From Alteromonas sp. ALT199 (GTDB lineage: Bacteria > Pseudomonadota > Gammaproteobacteria > Enterobacterales > Alteromonadaceae): a stretch of 64,000 bases of DNA. A program made the translations under genes and the position numbers. Location: NCBI RefSeq assembly GCF_018619335.1, contig NZ_JAHHDX010000014.1, forward strand, positions 1-64,000. The letters are read 5' to 3'. The number at the start of each line of letters is the position of its first letter. The first letter of the stretch is position 1. Shown piece by piece: positions 16,608 to 24,944 of this stretch. The notes under the pieces were generated by a model. The model was not told the DNA's origin. It did not search any database and saw only the letters and a program-made list of their open reading frames with translations.

Positions 16608-19070
16608 ATGAGCACCGCAAAACGACATTTTTTCTGGCTAGCGCCAGTGTTGTCTATGCTGATTTCTCTTCCTACTACCGCCGCTATAAAACAAACAAAA
16701 GGCGACTTTGAAGATAAATTCCGTCAGCTAGACGAAGTACTTCCTACTCCGAACGTGTATCGCAATGCCGCTGGTGAGCCCGGTCATCAATATTGGCAAC
16801 AACAAGTAGATTACGATATTGATGTAAAGCTACTTGAAAACGAACGTCGTATTGAAGCAAGTGAAACCATTACTTACCACAACAACGCGCCAGATACGCT
16901 TAAGTACTTGTGGATCCAGCTTGACCAAAACAAATTCCGCGACGATTCAATGTCAGCGCTTACTACCACGTTTGGCGGCATAGGCAACCGTGGGCCAGGC
17001 TCGCAAGCTGCCAGTGGAGATGCCCCAGCAAAGCTAAGCATGGGTGCATTGCGCCGTCAGCAGTTTGTTGAAGACAATGAGCTGGGCTACACCATTTCTC
17101 GCGTTGAAGACAAAGCGGGCAACGACTTACGCCACACAGTAGTTGGCACCTTAATGCGTGTTGACCTAGCTAAGCCACTAAAGCCGGGCAGTAAAGTAAC
17201 GTTCGATATCGATTTTGCATTTAATATTGTAGAAGAAGACGCCGTGTCAGCTCGTGCAGGTTACGAGCACTTCCCAGATGACGAACGTGAAGGTGGCAAC
17301 GATATCTTCTTGTTGGCCCAGTGGTTCCCACGTTTAGCCGCTTACACCGATTACGAAGCATGGACTAACAAAGAGTTCATCGGCCGAGGTGAGTTCACGC
17401 TAGAATTCGGTAACTACGAAGTAGATATCACAGTTCCGGCTGACCACATCGTATCGTCAACAGGTGTGCTTCAAAACCCAAAAGACGTACTAACTAAAAC
17501 ACAGCGCAACCGCCTTAAAAAAGCAGAAAAAGCTGACCGCATCGTCTTCATCGTTTCACCAGAAGAAGCCATTGAAAACGAAAAAGAGGGTACAACTAAA
17601 CTTAAAACTTGGACCTTTAAAGCGGATAACGTACGTGATTTCGCATGGGCTTCATCACGTAAGTTTGCGTGGGACGCACGTGGCTATCAGCAAGGCGGCG
17701 ACACTCAGCCATTGGTAATGGCAATGTCTTTCTACCCGAAAGAAGGTGGTGAGCTGTGGCAGAAGTATTCAACAGAATCAATCATTCATACAATGGATGT
17801 ATACAGCCGCTTTAGCTTCGACTACCCATATCCTGTAGCGCAATCAGTAAACGGCCCGGTTGGCGGCATGGAATATCCCATGATCACCTTCAATGGCCCG
17901 CGCACAGAGCTTCGCGACGATGGTTCACGCACTTACTCGCTTGCTGAAAAGCGTTTCCTTATTGGCGTTGTTATCCACGAAGTGGGTCACATCTACTTCC
18001 CAATGACGGTTAACTCTGACGAGCGTCAGTGGACATGGATGGATGAAGGTCTTAACAGCTTCTTAGATGGCGTTGCCGGTCGCGAATGGGACCCTACAAT
18101 TCCTTGGGGTGTAGAGCCGCGTGATATTACAGGCTACATGAAGTCTCAGACTCAGGTGCCAATTATGACGCAGTCTGACTCGGTACTTCGCCTAGGTCCA
18201 AATGCTTACACCAAGCCAGCAGTAGCGCTAAACATTCTTCGTGAGACGATTCTTGGCCGTGAACTATTTGACTTCGCATTTAAAGAATACGCACAGCGTT
18301 GGATGTTTAAACGTCCAACTCCATCTGATTTCTTCCGCACTATGGAAGAGGCATCGGGTGTAGATCTAGATTGGTTCTGGCGTGGTTGGTTCTACACCAC
18401 AGACCACGTAGATATTAGCCTAGACAGCGTACACAAGCTGCGTTTAGACACTGAAGATCCAGATATCGACTTTGCTCGTGAGCGCGAAGCGGAAATGGAA
18501 AAACCTAAGTCACTTACCGATATTCGAAATAAAGAAGAAGGTAAAAAGCTGTGGGTAGACCGTTTTGAAGATATCAGCGATTTTTACGACGAAAATGACC
18601 GCTATACCGTAACCAACAAAGAGCGCAACAAGTACAAGAAATTCCTTGATAAGCTTGAACCTTGGGAGCGTAAAGCCTTTGAACGTGCAGTAAAAGAAGA
18701 CAAAAACTACTACGTGCTAGACTTTAGCAACAAAGGTGGTTTGGTGATGCCGATTATTCTTGAGCTAGCCTTTGAAGACGGTACGAAAGAAGAAATGCGC
18801 ATTCCGGCGGAAATCTGGCGTCGTACACCTAAGGCCGTAAGCAAGCTTATTGTGACTGACAAAGACAAAGAGCTGGTAAGCGTAACGGTTGACCCGCATT
18901 GGGAAACAGCGGATGTAGACGTGGAAAATAACCACTATCCACGCCGTATCATTCCTTCTCGCATTGAAGCGTATAAGAACAAGCCTCGTAATACTTACGA
19001 GTACCGCGACCTTATCAACGATTCAAAGACCGAGCTAAAAACTGACGATGAGGATAAAGATGACGAATAA
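16608..19070 (+). CDS. M1-family zinc metallopeptidase, exported
   Basis: This is a gluzincin aminopeptidase-like enzyme with an N-terminal signal peptide (about 1-25, ending near TTAA). Zinc ligands are His457 and His461 in HEVGH, and Glu480 eighteen residues after the second His. The substrate-recognition loop reads GGMEYP, a variant of the usual GxMEN. The last 200 residues form a charged region without clear assignment, ending in an acidic Asp/Lys tail. The ATG at 16608 is preceded by AAGGA at 16597-16601; an earlier TTG at 16593 is unlikely. The next gene starts 11 bp inside its end, so the two are probably translated together. It is 820 aa long. Confidence 0.92.
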   Translation: MSTAKRHFFWLAPVLSMLISLPTTAAIKQTKGDFEDKFRQLDEVLPTPNVYRNAAGEPGHQYWQQQVDYDIDVKLLENERRIEASETITYHNNAPDTLKYLWIQLDQNKFRDDSMSALTTTFGGIGNRGPGSQAASGDAPAKLSMGALRRQQFVEDNELGYTISRVEDKAGNDLRHTVVGTLMRVDLAKPLKPGSKVTFDIDFAFNIVEEDAVSARAGYEHFPDDEREGGNDIFLLAQWFPRLAAYTDYEAWTNKEFIGRGEFTLEFGNYEVDITVPADHIVSSTGVLQNPKDVLTKTQRNRLKKAEKADRIVFIVSPEEAIENEKEGTTKLKTWTFKADNVRDFAWASSRKFAWDARGYQQGGDTQPLVMAMSFYPKEGGELWQKYSTESIIHTMDVYSRFSFDYPYPVAQSVNGPVGGMEYPMITFNGPRTELRDDGSRTYSLAEKRFLIGVVIHEVGHIYFPMTVNSDERQWTWMDEGLNSFLDGVAGREWDPTIPWGVEPRDITGYMKSQTQVPIMTQSDSVLRLGPNAYTKPAVALNILRETILGRELFDFAFKEYAQRWMFKRPTPSDFFRTMEEASGVDLDWFWRGWFYTTDHVDISLDSVHKLRLDTEDPDIDFAREREAEMEKPKSLTDIRNKEEGKKLWVDRFEDISDFYDENDRYTVTNKERNKYKKFLDKLEPWERKAFERAVKEDKNYYVLDFSNKGGLVMPIILELAFEDGTKEEMRIPAEIWRRTPKAVSKLIVTDKDKELVSVTVDPHWETADVDVENNHYPRRIIPSRIEAYKNKPRNTYEYRDLINDSKTELKTDDEDKDDE

Positions 19071-19644
19071 GTTGTCTTTAGCCCGCTTGCTGCAGAGCCC
19101 TCATGCTCTGCTTGCAAGCGTTAGTGGGTTGGCTATTGCGGCTGCGCTATTCGTTAGCGCGATGTCGTTCAGCACAACGGCACAAGCGCATCAAATAAAA
19201 GCAGCGATTACAACGGTACTGTTCAACCCTAGAACAGAAAATATTGAAGTAATGCACCGCTTTAATTTGCATGATGCTGAGCACGCGGTTAAAGCTTTGT
19301 TCGACAAGCATGCAGATATTATGGATGACGTTAAAACACAGCAGCAGTTTGCTGATTACGTTGCCAAGCATTTTGCTATTTTGAACGCGGCAGGCAATGC
19401 GTTAACGCTTGCTGATGTGGGCTTTGAAGTTGAAGGTAAACACTTTTGGGTTTATCAGGAAACTGTTGAACCGCCTGTGCTTGAAGGTATTAAAATTCGC
19501 CACGATGCATTACGCGACTTGTGGCCGAAGCAAGTGAATACGCTAAATGTAGAAGGCAAGGGCGATATTAAAACCCTAACCTTTGCTGACAGCGTTAATT
19601 TGCTGGAAGTAAGCTTTGAAAGCCAAAACAGCAACCATCACTAA
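19060..19644 (+). CDS. DUF6702-like exported protein coupled to M1 peptidase
   Basis: This is a small protein of unknown function (194 aa from the ATG at 19060). A signal peptide is expected, with a hydrophobic core at about residues 18-38 and a cut near AQA-HQ. The mature part begins HQIKAAITTVLFN and contains a pattern (IEVMHRFNLHDAEHAV) that recalls the DUF6702 family. GAGG at 19049-19052 favours this start over the ATG at 19048. It overlaps the peptidase gene by 11 bp, so the two proteins are likely coproduced in the envelope. The family assignment is from memory and is moderate. Confidence 0.75.
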   Translation: MTNKLSLARLLQSPHALLASVSGLAIAAALFVSAMSFSTTAQAHQIKAAITTVLFNPRTENIEVMHRFNLHDAEHAVKALFDKHADIMDDVKTQQQFADYVAKHFAILNAAGNALTLADVGFEVEGKHFWVYQETVEPPVLEGIKIRHDALRDLWPKQVNTLNVEGKGDIKTLTFADSVNLLEVSFESQNSNHH

Positions 19645-19664
19645 TATTTAGCTGAGTAACTTGT

Positions 19665-19719
19665 AAAAAGCCCACCAGCTTTCATCGTTGATCGACGATG
19701 AATGCTGGCGGGCTTTTTT
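19665..19719 (+). terminator. Rho-independent terminator after the M1/DUF6702 unit
   Basis: AAAAAGCCC and ACCAGC pair with GCTGG and GGGCTTTTTT around an inner hairpin (TTCATCGT region). It could work in both directions. The rest of the 311-bp gap (19720-19955) shows no other feature I can support. Confidence 0.85.
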
Positions 19720-19955
19720 AATGGCTAACTTTTTAGTTCTCTATTTCGAATACCCTGACTCACATGCCCTTTGATTAAAACTGAGCTAGCAAATACCCAT
19801 ATCGAATGCACAAAGAGCCGCTCTTTACTCTTCGTATAAGAAGTTTTACTCAATGATGTCGGTGTGAGACCGAAGTCTTATAGTCATCTAAGCGAGCATG
19901 CACTACCTTAAAAGCAGACAGATACGTTATTTAAAACCAGTTAATGAGGTAAGTC

Positions 19956-20375
19956 ATGACCAATAGCGCTACAGCAACGTTGCCTTCTCAGGTCAAGAAA
20001 ACCCAATCAAGAAGCGAGCGTCGCGTAAAAAAAATGCGTACAGCTAAAGCAGCAGAGCGCGCTGAGCAAGCGGAAAGTGCAGAACAAACTAAAGGCGCAA
20101 ATACAACGAGCATTAAACAAAACAATGCGTTCGCTGATAAGAAAAATATCATGTGGGTGCTGCTAAGTGGCGCTATGGCACTGACATTTATCGTAATGCT
20201 ATTTCTGCCCGATACCGGCATGGGCGGCGGCCTTATATCGACTTATTCTGCAATGCTATGGTGCGGATTCTTTGGCGCTGCGCTTTGGCGTTACAGAACA
20301 GCAAACGGCTGGGCTGGATTTGCTTATGGAAGCGTTATTGGCCTAGTGCTTCAATTTATTTCACAGATCATTTAA
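19956..20375 (+). CDS. Hypothetical membrane protein with charged N-terminus
   Basis: I do not recognise a family. The 139-residue product has a polar Lys/Ala/Glu-rich N-terminal third (about 1-62, predicted helical and cytoplasmic). It then has membrane segments at about 65-83, 92-110 and 118-138 with a Gly-rich loop (DTGMGGG). The ATG has a good GAGGTAAGTC ribosome binding region. It is flanked by a terminator on the left and a 246-bp gap on the right and appears monocistronic. Confidence 0.65.
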   Translation: MTNSATATLPSQVKKTQSRSERRVKKMRTAKAAERAEQAESAEQTKGANTTSIKQNNAFADKKNIMWVLLSGAMALTFIVMLFLPDTGMGGGLISTYSAMLWCGFFGAALWRYRTANGWAGFAYGSVIGLVLQFISQII

Positions 20376-20524
20376 ATATATAGCACCGTGTAAACCGCAC
20401 ACTTATGCGGTGCTGCATCTTATTCTAAAATCTCTGCCTTATTCTGTAATCTTAACCTTACTATTTAGCTATTTGATTAAAATATTAGGTTACTTATAAC
20501 TCTTATACCCGATCCAGCCACCTT

Positions 20525-20561
20525 ACTTAAATGTATAAAGGGTCAGAGTACTTTTTTAAGT
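20525..20561. repeat. Short GGGTCAGAGTA element bounded by inverted repeats
   Basis: ACTTAAA (20525-20531) and TTTAAGT (20555-20561) bound a segment containing GGGTCAGAGTACTTTTTT. From memory, GGGTCAGAGTA-like strings flank REP-associated tyrosine transposase genes in marine gammaproteobacteria. No transposase is present, so this would be a solo or decayed copy. Only one copy was noticed in the window. Confidence 0.3.
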
Positions 20562-20621
20562 TATGCTTTAAACGATAACAATTAGTGTCCCTTTCCGTCT
20601 TCAATAAAACTGAGTGAACCT

Positions 20622-21989
20622 ATGGCAGAGAAGCCAAATAGATCTCCCGAATCGCCAACCCGTTCGAGTAATGCAGTACCCTCGTCTCGCCTATCTCGTA
20701 TAGGTCGCTTAGGCACGTTAGCAGGAAGGGTTGCAGGTAATGTGGTTTCTCAGGGCGCTGGCCAGTTACTAAGAGGTGAGAAGCCAGTCTTGTCTTCGCT
20801 GCTTTTAACACCAAAGAATATTTCAAATATTGCCGATCAGCTTGCCAGTATGCGTGGCGCAGCAATGAAGCTCGGGCAACTCATTTCTATGGATGCGGGA
20901 GACTTTTTGCCCGAAGAACTCGCCGCTATTTTAGGACGGTTGCGAGATGACGCTGACCCTATGCCAAAGGAGCAACTCATATCCACGCTTAACCAGGCAT
21001 GGGGCGAAAATTGGCAGGATGACTTACTTTATTTTTCTTTTGCCCCCGTTGCCGCAGCCTCCATAGGACAAGTTCATAAAGTTATTACTATGGACGGCAA
21101 AATGTTAGCGGTAAAAGTACAGTACCCTGGCGTGAAAAGGAGTATTGATAGCGATGTAGATAACGTGGCAACGCTTATAAAGCTTACTGGCTTGGTGCCC
21201 AAATCATTAGATATAGGCCCGCTATTACAGGAAGCTAAAGCGCAGCTTCACCAAGAAGCAGATTATGAACGAGAAGCCGATATGCTAAATCGCTATCGCG
21301 ACCTAGTTGAAGCCACTGATATACGATGTGAAGGACAAAGCGCGTTTGTTATTCCAAAGCCCTATGCACCGCTTACCACAAGTACGGTACTAGCCATGGA
21401 CTTTATCGAGGCGCACAATTTGGATGCGCTAACTGATGAACCTCAAGAAGTCCGCGATGCCGTAATAACGGCATTGATGACTTTGTTTTTCAATGAAGTT
21501 TTCCACTTTAAGCTGCTGCAAAGCGACCCTAACTTAGCCAACTATCAGTTCAAACCCGATACCAAAGAAATCGTTCTATTAGATTTTGGCGCCACTCGCG
21601 AAGTACCTGAAACTATATCTCAGCAATACCAAACTTTACTTAAAAGCGCCGCAGACAATGATAAAGCATTAATGCAGCAAGCCGCATACAATATTGGCCT
21701 TATTGATGACAGTCATTCTCAGAGCCAAGTAAATGCAGTCATCGAAATAGGCATGGAAGCCTGTGAAGCCATACGCTATGAGGGTGCTTACGATTTTGGA
21801 AAAAGCGATTTAATCGCAAGGCTTCACGAAAAAGGAATGGCGCTTACAATGGAACACAACTTTTGGCACACGCCGCCGGTTGACGCGCTCTTCATACATA
21901 GAAAGCTTGGTGGATTATTTTTACTGGCTAAGCGATTACAAGCCAAAGTGGATATGCGTAAAACTGCAGGCGAATGGCTTTACTCTTAA
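20622..21989 (+). CDS. ABC1/UbiB-family atypical kinase, COQ8-like
   Basis: This is a member of the ABC1 atypical protein-kinase family, linked to ubiquinone synthesis in bacteria, mitochondria and plastids. The family-specific KxGQ segment reads RGAAMKLGQLIS at about residues 79-90. The Ala-rich nucleotide loop is AAASIGQVH, and LAVKVQYPG supplies the conserved Lys. The catalytic loop reads QSDPNLANY and the metal-binding DFG is present (LLDFGATRE). These motifs resemble eukaryotic COQ8/ADCK3 (QTDPNWSNF) more than E. coli UbiB. No C-terminal membrane hairpin like that of UbiB is evident. It stands alone at 455 aa; its target is unknown. Confidence 0.88.
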   Translation: MAEKPNRSPESPTRSSNAVPSSRLSRIGRLGTLAGRVAGNVVSQGAGQLLRGEKPVLSSLLLTPKNISNIADQLASMRGAAMKLGQLISMDAGDFLPEELAAILGRLRDDADPMPKEQLISTLNQAWGENWQDDLLYFSFAPVAAASIGQVHKVITMDGKMLAVKVQYPGVKRSIDSDVDNVATLIKLTGLVPKSLDIGPLLQEAKAQLHQEADYEREADMLNRYRDLVEATDIRCEGQSAFVIPKPYAPLTTSTVLAMDFIEAHNLDALTDEPQEVRDAVITALMTLFFNEVFHFKLLQSDPNLANYQFKPDTKEIVLLDFGATREVPETISQQYQTLLKSAADNDKALMQQAAYNIGLIDDSHSQSQVNAVIEIGMEACEAIRYEGAYDFGKSDLIARLHEKGMALTMEHNFWHTPPVDALFIHRKLGGLFLLAKRLQAKVDMRKTAGEWLYS

Positions 21990-22132
21990 CAAAGTTGAGC
22001 GCTATCTGAAATTAGTCACTGTCACGCGCTATGTGATTCTTAAAAAAGTGAGAACATCAACTACGAAGACTCCGCTGGATGAACTCGCCGTCATTTACAC
22101 CCAGCGTGGTACCGTGATTAGTAGCATTGCGC

Positions 22133-22441
22133 TTAATAGGGTAATTCCATACTAAAAGGTAAAGCCATCTGTTCTTTACTTTTCGGCGGGTTGCCAATCA
22201 TTTCGTCATACGGTGTATCGTGCTTCATTACGGCCTGCTGAACGCGACAATTCGCAAAAGCTTCACGTATGTGGCCGGCACTAAAAAAGCGCATAGGCTT
22301 GTCTTTATTGTCGTAAAGCATACCGCTTTGGTTATCGATGGTCAGATAAACCAAGTACACGTTCATTTCATAAGACTGAACTTCTAAGTAATCGATAACC
22401 GTCGGCGACTCTTGAATATCCCGAAAATAAAACTTATGCAT
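22133..22441 (-). CDS. DUF6482-like small protein
   Basis: This 102-residue soluble protein looks like the DUF6482 family, a short β-rich protein of unknown function found in gammaproteobacteria. This is recognised from memory by the VYLVYLTIDNQSGMLYDNKD and MRFFSAGHIREAF segments. The ATG at 22441 has GAGGT upstream. No membrane segment or catalytic motif is visible. The neighbours give no functional hint. Confidence 0.65.
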   Translation of the reverse strand: MHKFYFRDIQESPTVIDYLEVQSYEMNVYLVYLTIDNQSGMLYDNKDKPMRFFSAGHIREAFANCRVQQAVMKHDTPYDEMIGNPPKSKEQMALPFSMELPY

Positions 22442-22536
22442 TTTCTACCTCGTGAAATTTGCGTGCACATTATGCTTGTCCAGCTTGGTTTTATTTAAAT
22501 TAAATGAAAGCGGGACGAGATAATGACTGTTATACG

Positions 22537-22953
22537 CTATGCGAGGTTTTCAGGTTCATTTGCTAAATGAAGTGGTGGACGATGATTTTTATGTCGCACT
22601 GCATTTACTAAAACCATTAGCGCTGCAAAGGAAAAAACGCTATAAACCAACGCCGCAATACCCATTCCCGCTGCAACCCACAAAAGCGGAAATATCAACA
22701 GTCGAGGCCCTTCAACAGCAAGCGCTACTCTTGCTCTTAATAAAATAAACCCATTTTGTATGCACATAACAACCACGGTTATCACTGCAATAAGTTGGTG
22801 ATGCATTGGCAAGCTATGCATATTAAAAGACAGGAAGAGCATTATCCCCAGCACGATAACGTACTGTATCGCACTATAACGCTTAACTGCTCGGTGTAAC
22901 TTTGGGTGATAGGGTCTAAATTTACTCACGCTGACTATCCTACAAGGGCACAT
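22537..22953 (-). CDS. Membrane protein resembling the C-terminal part of a sterol desaturase/AGMO-like protein
   Basis: The 138-residue product has three to four membrane segments (about 27-44, 52-72, 84-100 and 102-116). The pattern KFRPYHPKLHRAVKRYSAIQ, then an ILLRARVALAVEGPRLL segment, recalls the region that follows the histidine-rich catalytic domain in bacterial fatty acid hydroxylase/alkylglycerol monooxygenase-like proteins. No histidine box is present here. It could be a small stand-alone protein or the remnant of a truncated hydroxylase gene. The 305 bp upstream contain no readable remainder. The ATG at 22953 lacks a strong ribosome binding site. Confidence 0.55.
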   Translation of the reverse strand: MCPCRIVSVSKFRPYHPKLHRAVKRYSAIQYVIVLGIMLFLSFNMHSLPMHHQLIAVITVVVMCIQNGFILLRARVALAVEGPRLLIFPLLWVAAGMGIAALVYSVFSFAALMVLVNAVRHKNHRPPLHLANEPENLA

Positions 22954-23309
22954 TAAAATAAAAACATGGTCGCGAACTCTAATACATTCGCTAATTACTA
23001 TAAATAACAGTGCACTAGAATATGATTACTGATGATTGGTTAATACATTAGTATAAAAAAAGCAATTGTTAAACAATTGTTTGATATTTGACAGTGCATT
23101 TACATTTTATTGCGAGCAGCGGGGTAAAAGAATAAGGAATTCCCACTAGATTTGGCTAAAAATAAATCGAAAAGTGGCTTTCCAACGTTAAAAGTTGTTC
23201 AAATTAAGGAATTTATATTTAGGGGGAACATTTCTCTTGATTGATTTTCTAAATTTAGGTGTTATCTCTGGTAGTATTATCTAAAGGATATTTTTGTAGC
23301 GGAGTCATT
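22954..23309. other. AT-rich intergenic gap with a 17-bp palindrome
   Basis: This 356-bp divergent gap has no gene. A perfect inverted repeat, CAATTGTT-A-AACAATTG, lies at 23063-23079 and could be an operator. GGAG at 23301-23304 is the ribosome binding site of the next gene. Confidence 0.45.
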
Positions 23310-24170
23310 ATGAGCGAATCGTCAGAAAAGAAATCGTTAGGCCCACACTTTATTATTGTCGGCATTCTTCTTATTGTTATTCTGGCTGTAGTTTTTTGGC
23401 CAAGCGACGAAAAGCCAGAGCCGGTCATTACCCCTGAACCTGAAGTGACCGAGCCTGAAATCACAGCACCGGAAGAACCAGAGATCTTTGAACCTACTCA
23501 ACCAGCGCCCACCGTTGAGCTTGAAGAAAAAGACGACGTTGAGCCACTGCCAGAGCCCGTTGAGCCAGATCCAGAGCCATTAGATACTAGCGATCCAGCA
23601 GTCAAAGCGTCATTAATTGAAAGTTCGTCTGCAGACGAAGAAACCGTAAATCGTATGCTGGTTAACGAAGGCCTTATTCAACGCTTTGTCGTCTCTGTAA
23701 CTAACCTAGCGAACGATGAGATGGCGCCAAACCATCAGCTACTTACACCGCCAGAACAGAACTTCCGCGTATACTCTCAAGCAGGAAAGCAGTGGATTGA
23801 TGCTGCAAGTTATAAACGATATACGCCGTATGTAGATATGCTGGAGTCGTTCGATAATGAAGCGCTGCTTAATATCTACGGTATTTATAAGGGCGATATT
23901 CAGACGAAGTTTGCAGAAATTGGTAATCCAGACCAAGACTTTAACGGCGTATTGCTAGAAGCCATTGATCAGCTTCTTGATACACCGGAAGTACCGGTTC
24001 CTGTAGAGGTGTATACTGACTCGGTAGCTTATAAATATGCAGACGAACGCTTAGAAAACCTAAACGAGCCACAGAAACAATTACTTCGTACAGGCCCTGA
24101 TAATATGCGTCGTATTAAAGCGAAGCTTCGTGAACTTAAAACCTTGGTTGAAGAGCGTGGATCTAACTAG
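23310..24170 (+). CDS. DUF3014 domain-containing membrane-anchored protein
   Basis: This is a protein of unknown function (286 aa from the ATG at 23310). One membrane helix at about residues 13-31 is followed by a long Pro/Glu-rich spacer (about 34-92, with repeated PEP units), then a globular domain from about 95 to the end that matches the DUF3014 pattern. The topology suggests a periplasmic globular domain held away from the membrane by a rigid linker. GGAG lies five bases before the ATG. The downstream DUF1285 gene starts within its 3' end, so the two are translationally coupled. Confidence 0.82.
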   Translation: MSESSEKKSLGPHFIIVGILLIVILAVVFWPSDEKPEPVITPEPEVTEPEITAPEEPEIFEPTQPAPTVELEEKDDVEPLPEPVEPDPEPLDTSDPAVKASLIESSSADEETVNRMLVNEGLIQRFVVSVTNLANDEMAPNHQLLTPPEQNFRVYSQAGKQWIDAASYKRYTPYVDMLESFDNEALLNIYGIYKGDIQTKFAEIGNPDQDFNGVLLEAIDQLLDTPEVPVPVEVYTDSVAYKYADERLENLNEPQKQLLRTGPDNMRRIKAKLRELKTLVEERGSN

Positions 24171-24783
24171 ATTCCAACAACAGTTAAAGGGTACGTCTTC
24201 AAAGGCGCGCCCTTTACCTCCTGTTGAGCAATGGAACCCTGATTTTTGCGGTGACATCAACCTAACAATTGCCCTTGATGGTCGATGGTTTTACGAAGGC
24301 AGCCCTATCGGGCGAGCGAGCTTAGTCCAGCTTTTCGCCTCAGTACTAAAGCGAGAAGGCGATAAGTACTTTTTAGTCACCCCTGTTGAAAAAGTAGGGA
24401 TCACAGTCGAAGACACGCCGTTTCTTATCACTCAGTGGCATAGAGAAGAGAATGAAGGCGGCGAAGCGAGTGAAGTTGGGCAAGAGGGTGAAACAACTAG
24501 CGACTGCACTTATATACTCACCACGCAGACAGGCGACATTGTCCGTTTAGAGCGCTTAGAACAGCTTGAACTTCGCGTTCCACCTAAAGCAATACAGGAT
24601 CCACAAGCTACATCTATCCCTTATATCTGTGTTCGCAGAAACTTATGGGCTAGACTGCATCAAAACACTTATTACCAGCTGTTAGAACAAGCCAACGAAA
24701 CATCAGATGGTTCGGGCACGCGATTTAGTATTCAATCTAGCGGTACGACGTTTGTGTTGGGTGAGATAAGTCAAACACCCTAA
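24130..24783 (+). CDS. DUF1285 domain-containing protein
   Basis: This is a soluble protein of unknown function. The stretch VEQWNPDFCGDINLTIALDG, then WFYEGSPIGR and LVTPVEKVGI, are the recognisable DUF1285 signatures. A Glu/Gly-rich insertion (EENEGGEASEVGQEGE) interrupts the middle. No ATG is available; candidate starts are GTG at 24130 (217 aa) and GTG at 24157 (208 aa, nearer the usual family N-terminus). Either way it overlaps the DUF3014 gene by 14-41 bp. Confidence 0.82.
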   Translation: MNLKPWLKSVDLTRFQQQLKGTSSKARPLPPVEQWNPDFCGDINLTIALDGRWFYEGSPIGRASLVQLFASVLKREGDKYFLVTPVEKVGITVEDTPFLITQWHREENEGGEASEVGQEGETTSDCTYILTTQTGDIVRLERLEQLELRVPPKAIQDPQATSIPYICVRRNLWARLHQNTYYQLLEQANETSDGSGTRFSIQSSGTTFVLGEISQTP

Positions 24784-24944
24784 TCCATGGTTTTCGTTGT
24801 TACTCTGCTATTCTGTGCCAGTAACCTACCATAGCATTATTCATCGCCATCAATGTGTCATTTACAGCACTTTGTTTTGCGTTATCACGTTGTGTGCATT
24901 ACATTCGATGTAGTCTATAAAACAATCAAAAGAAGACCTACATT

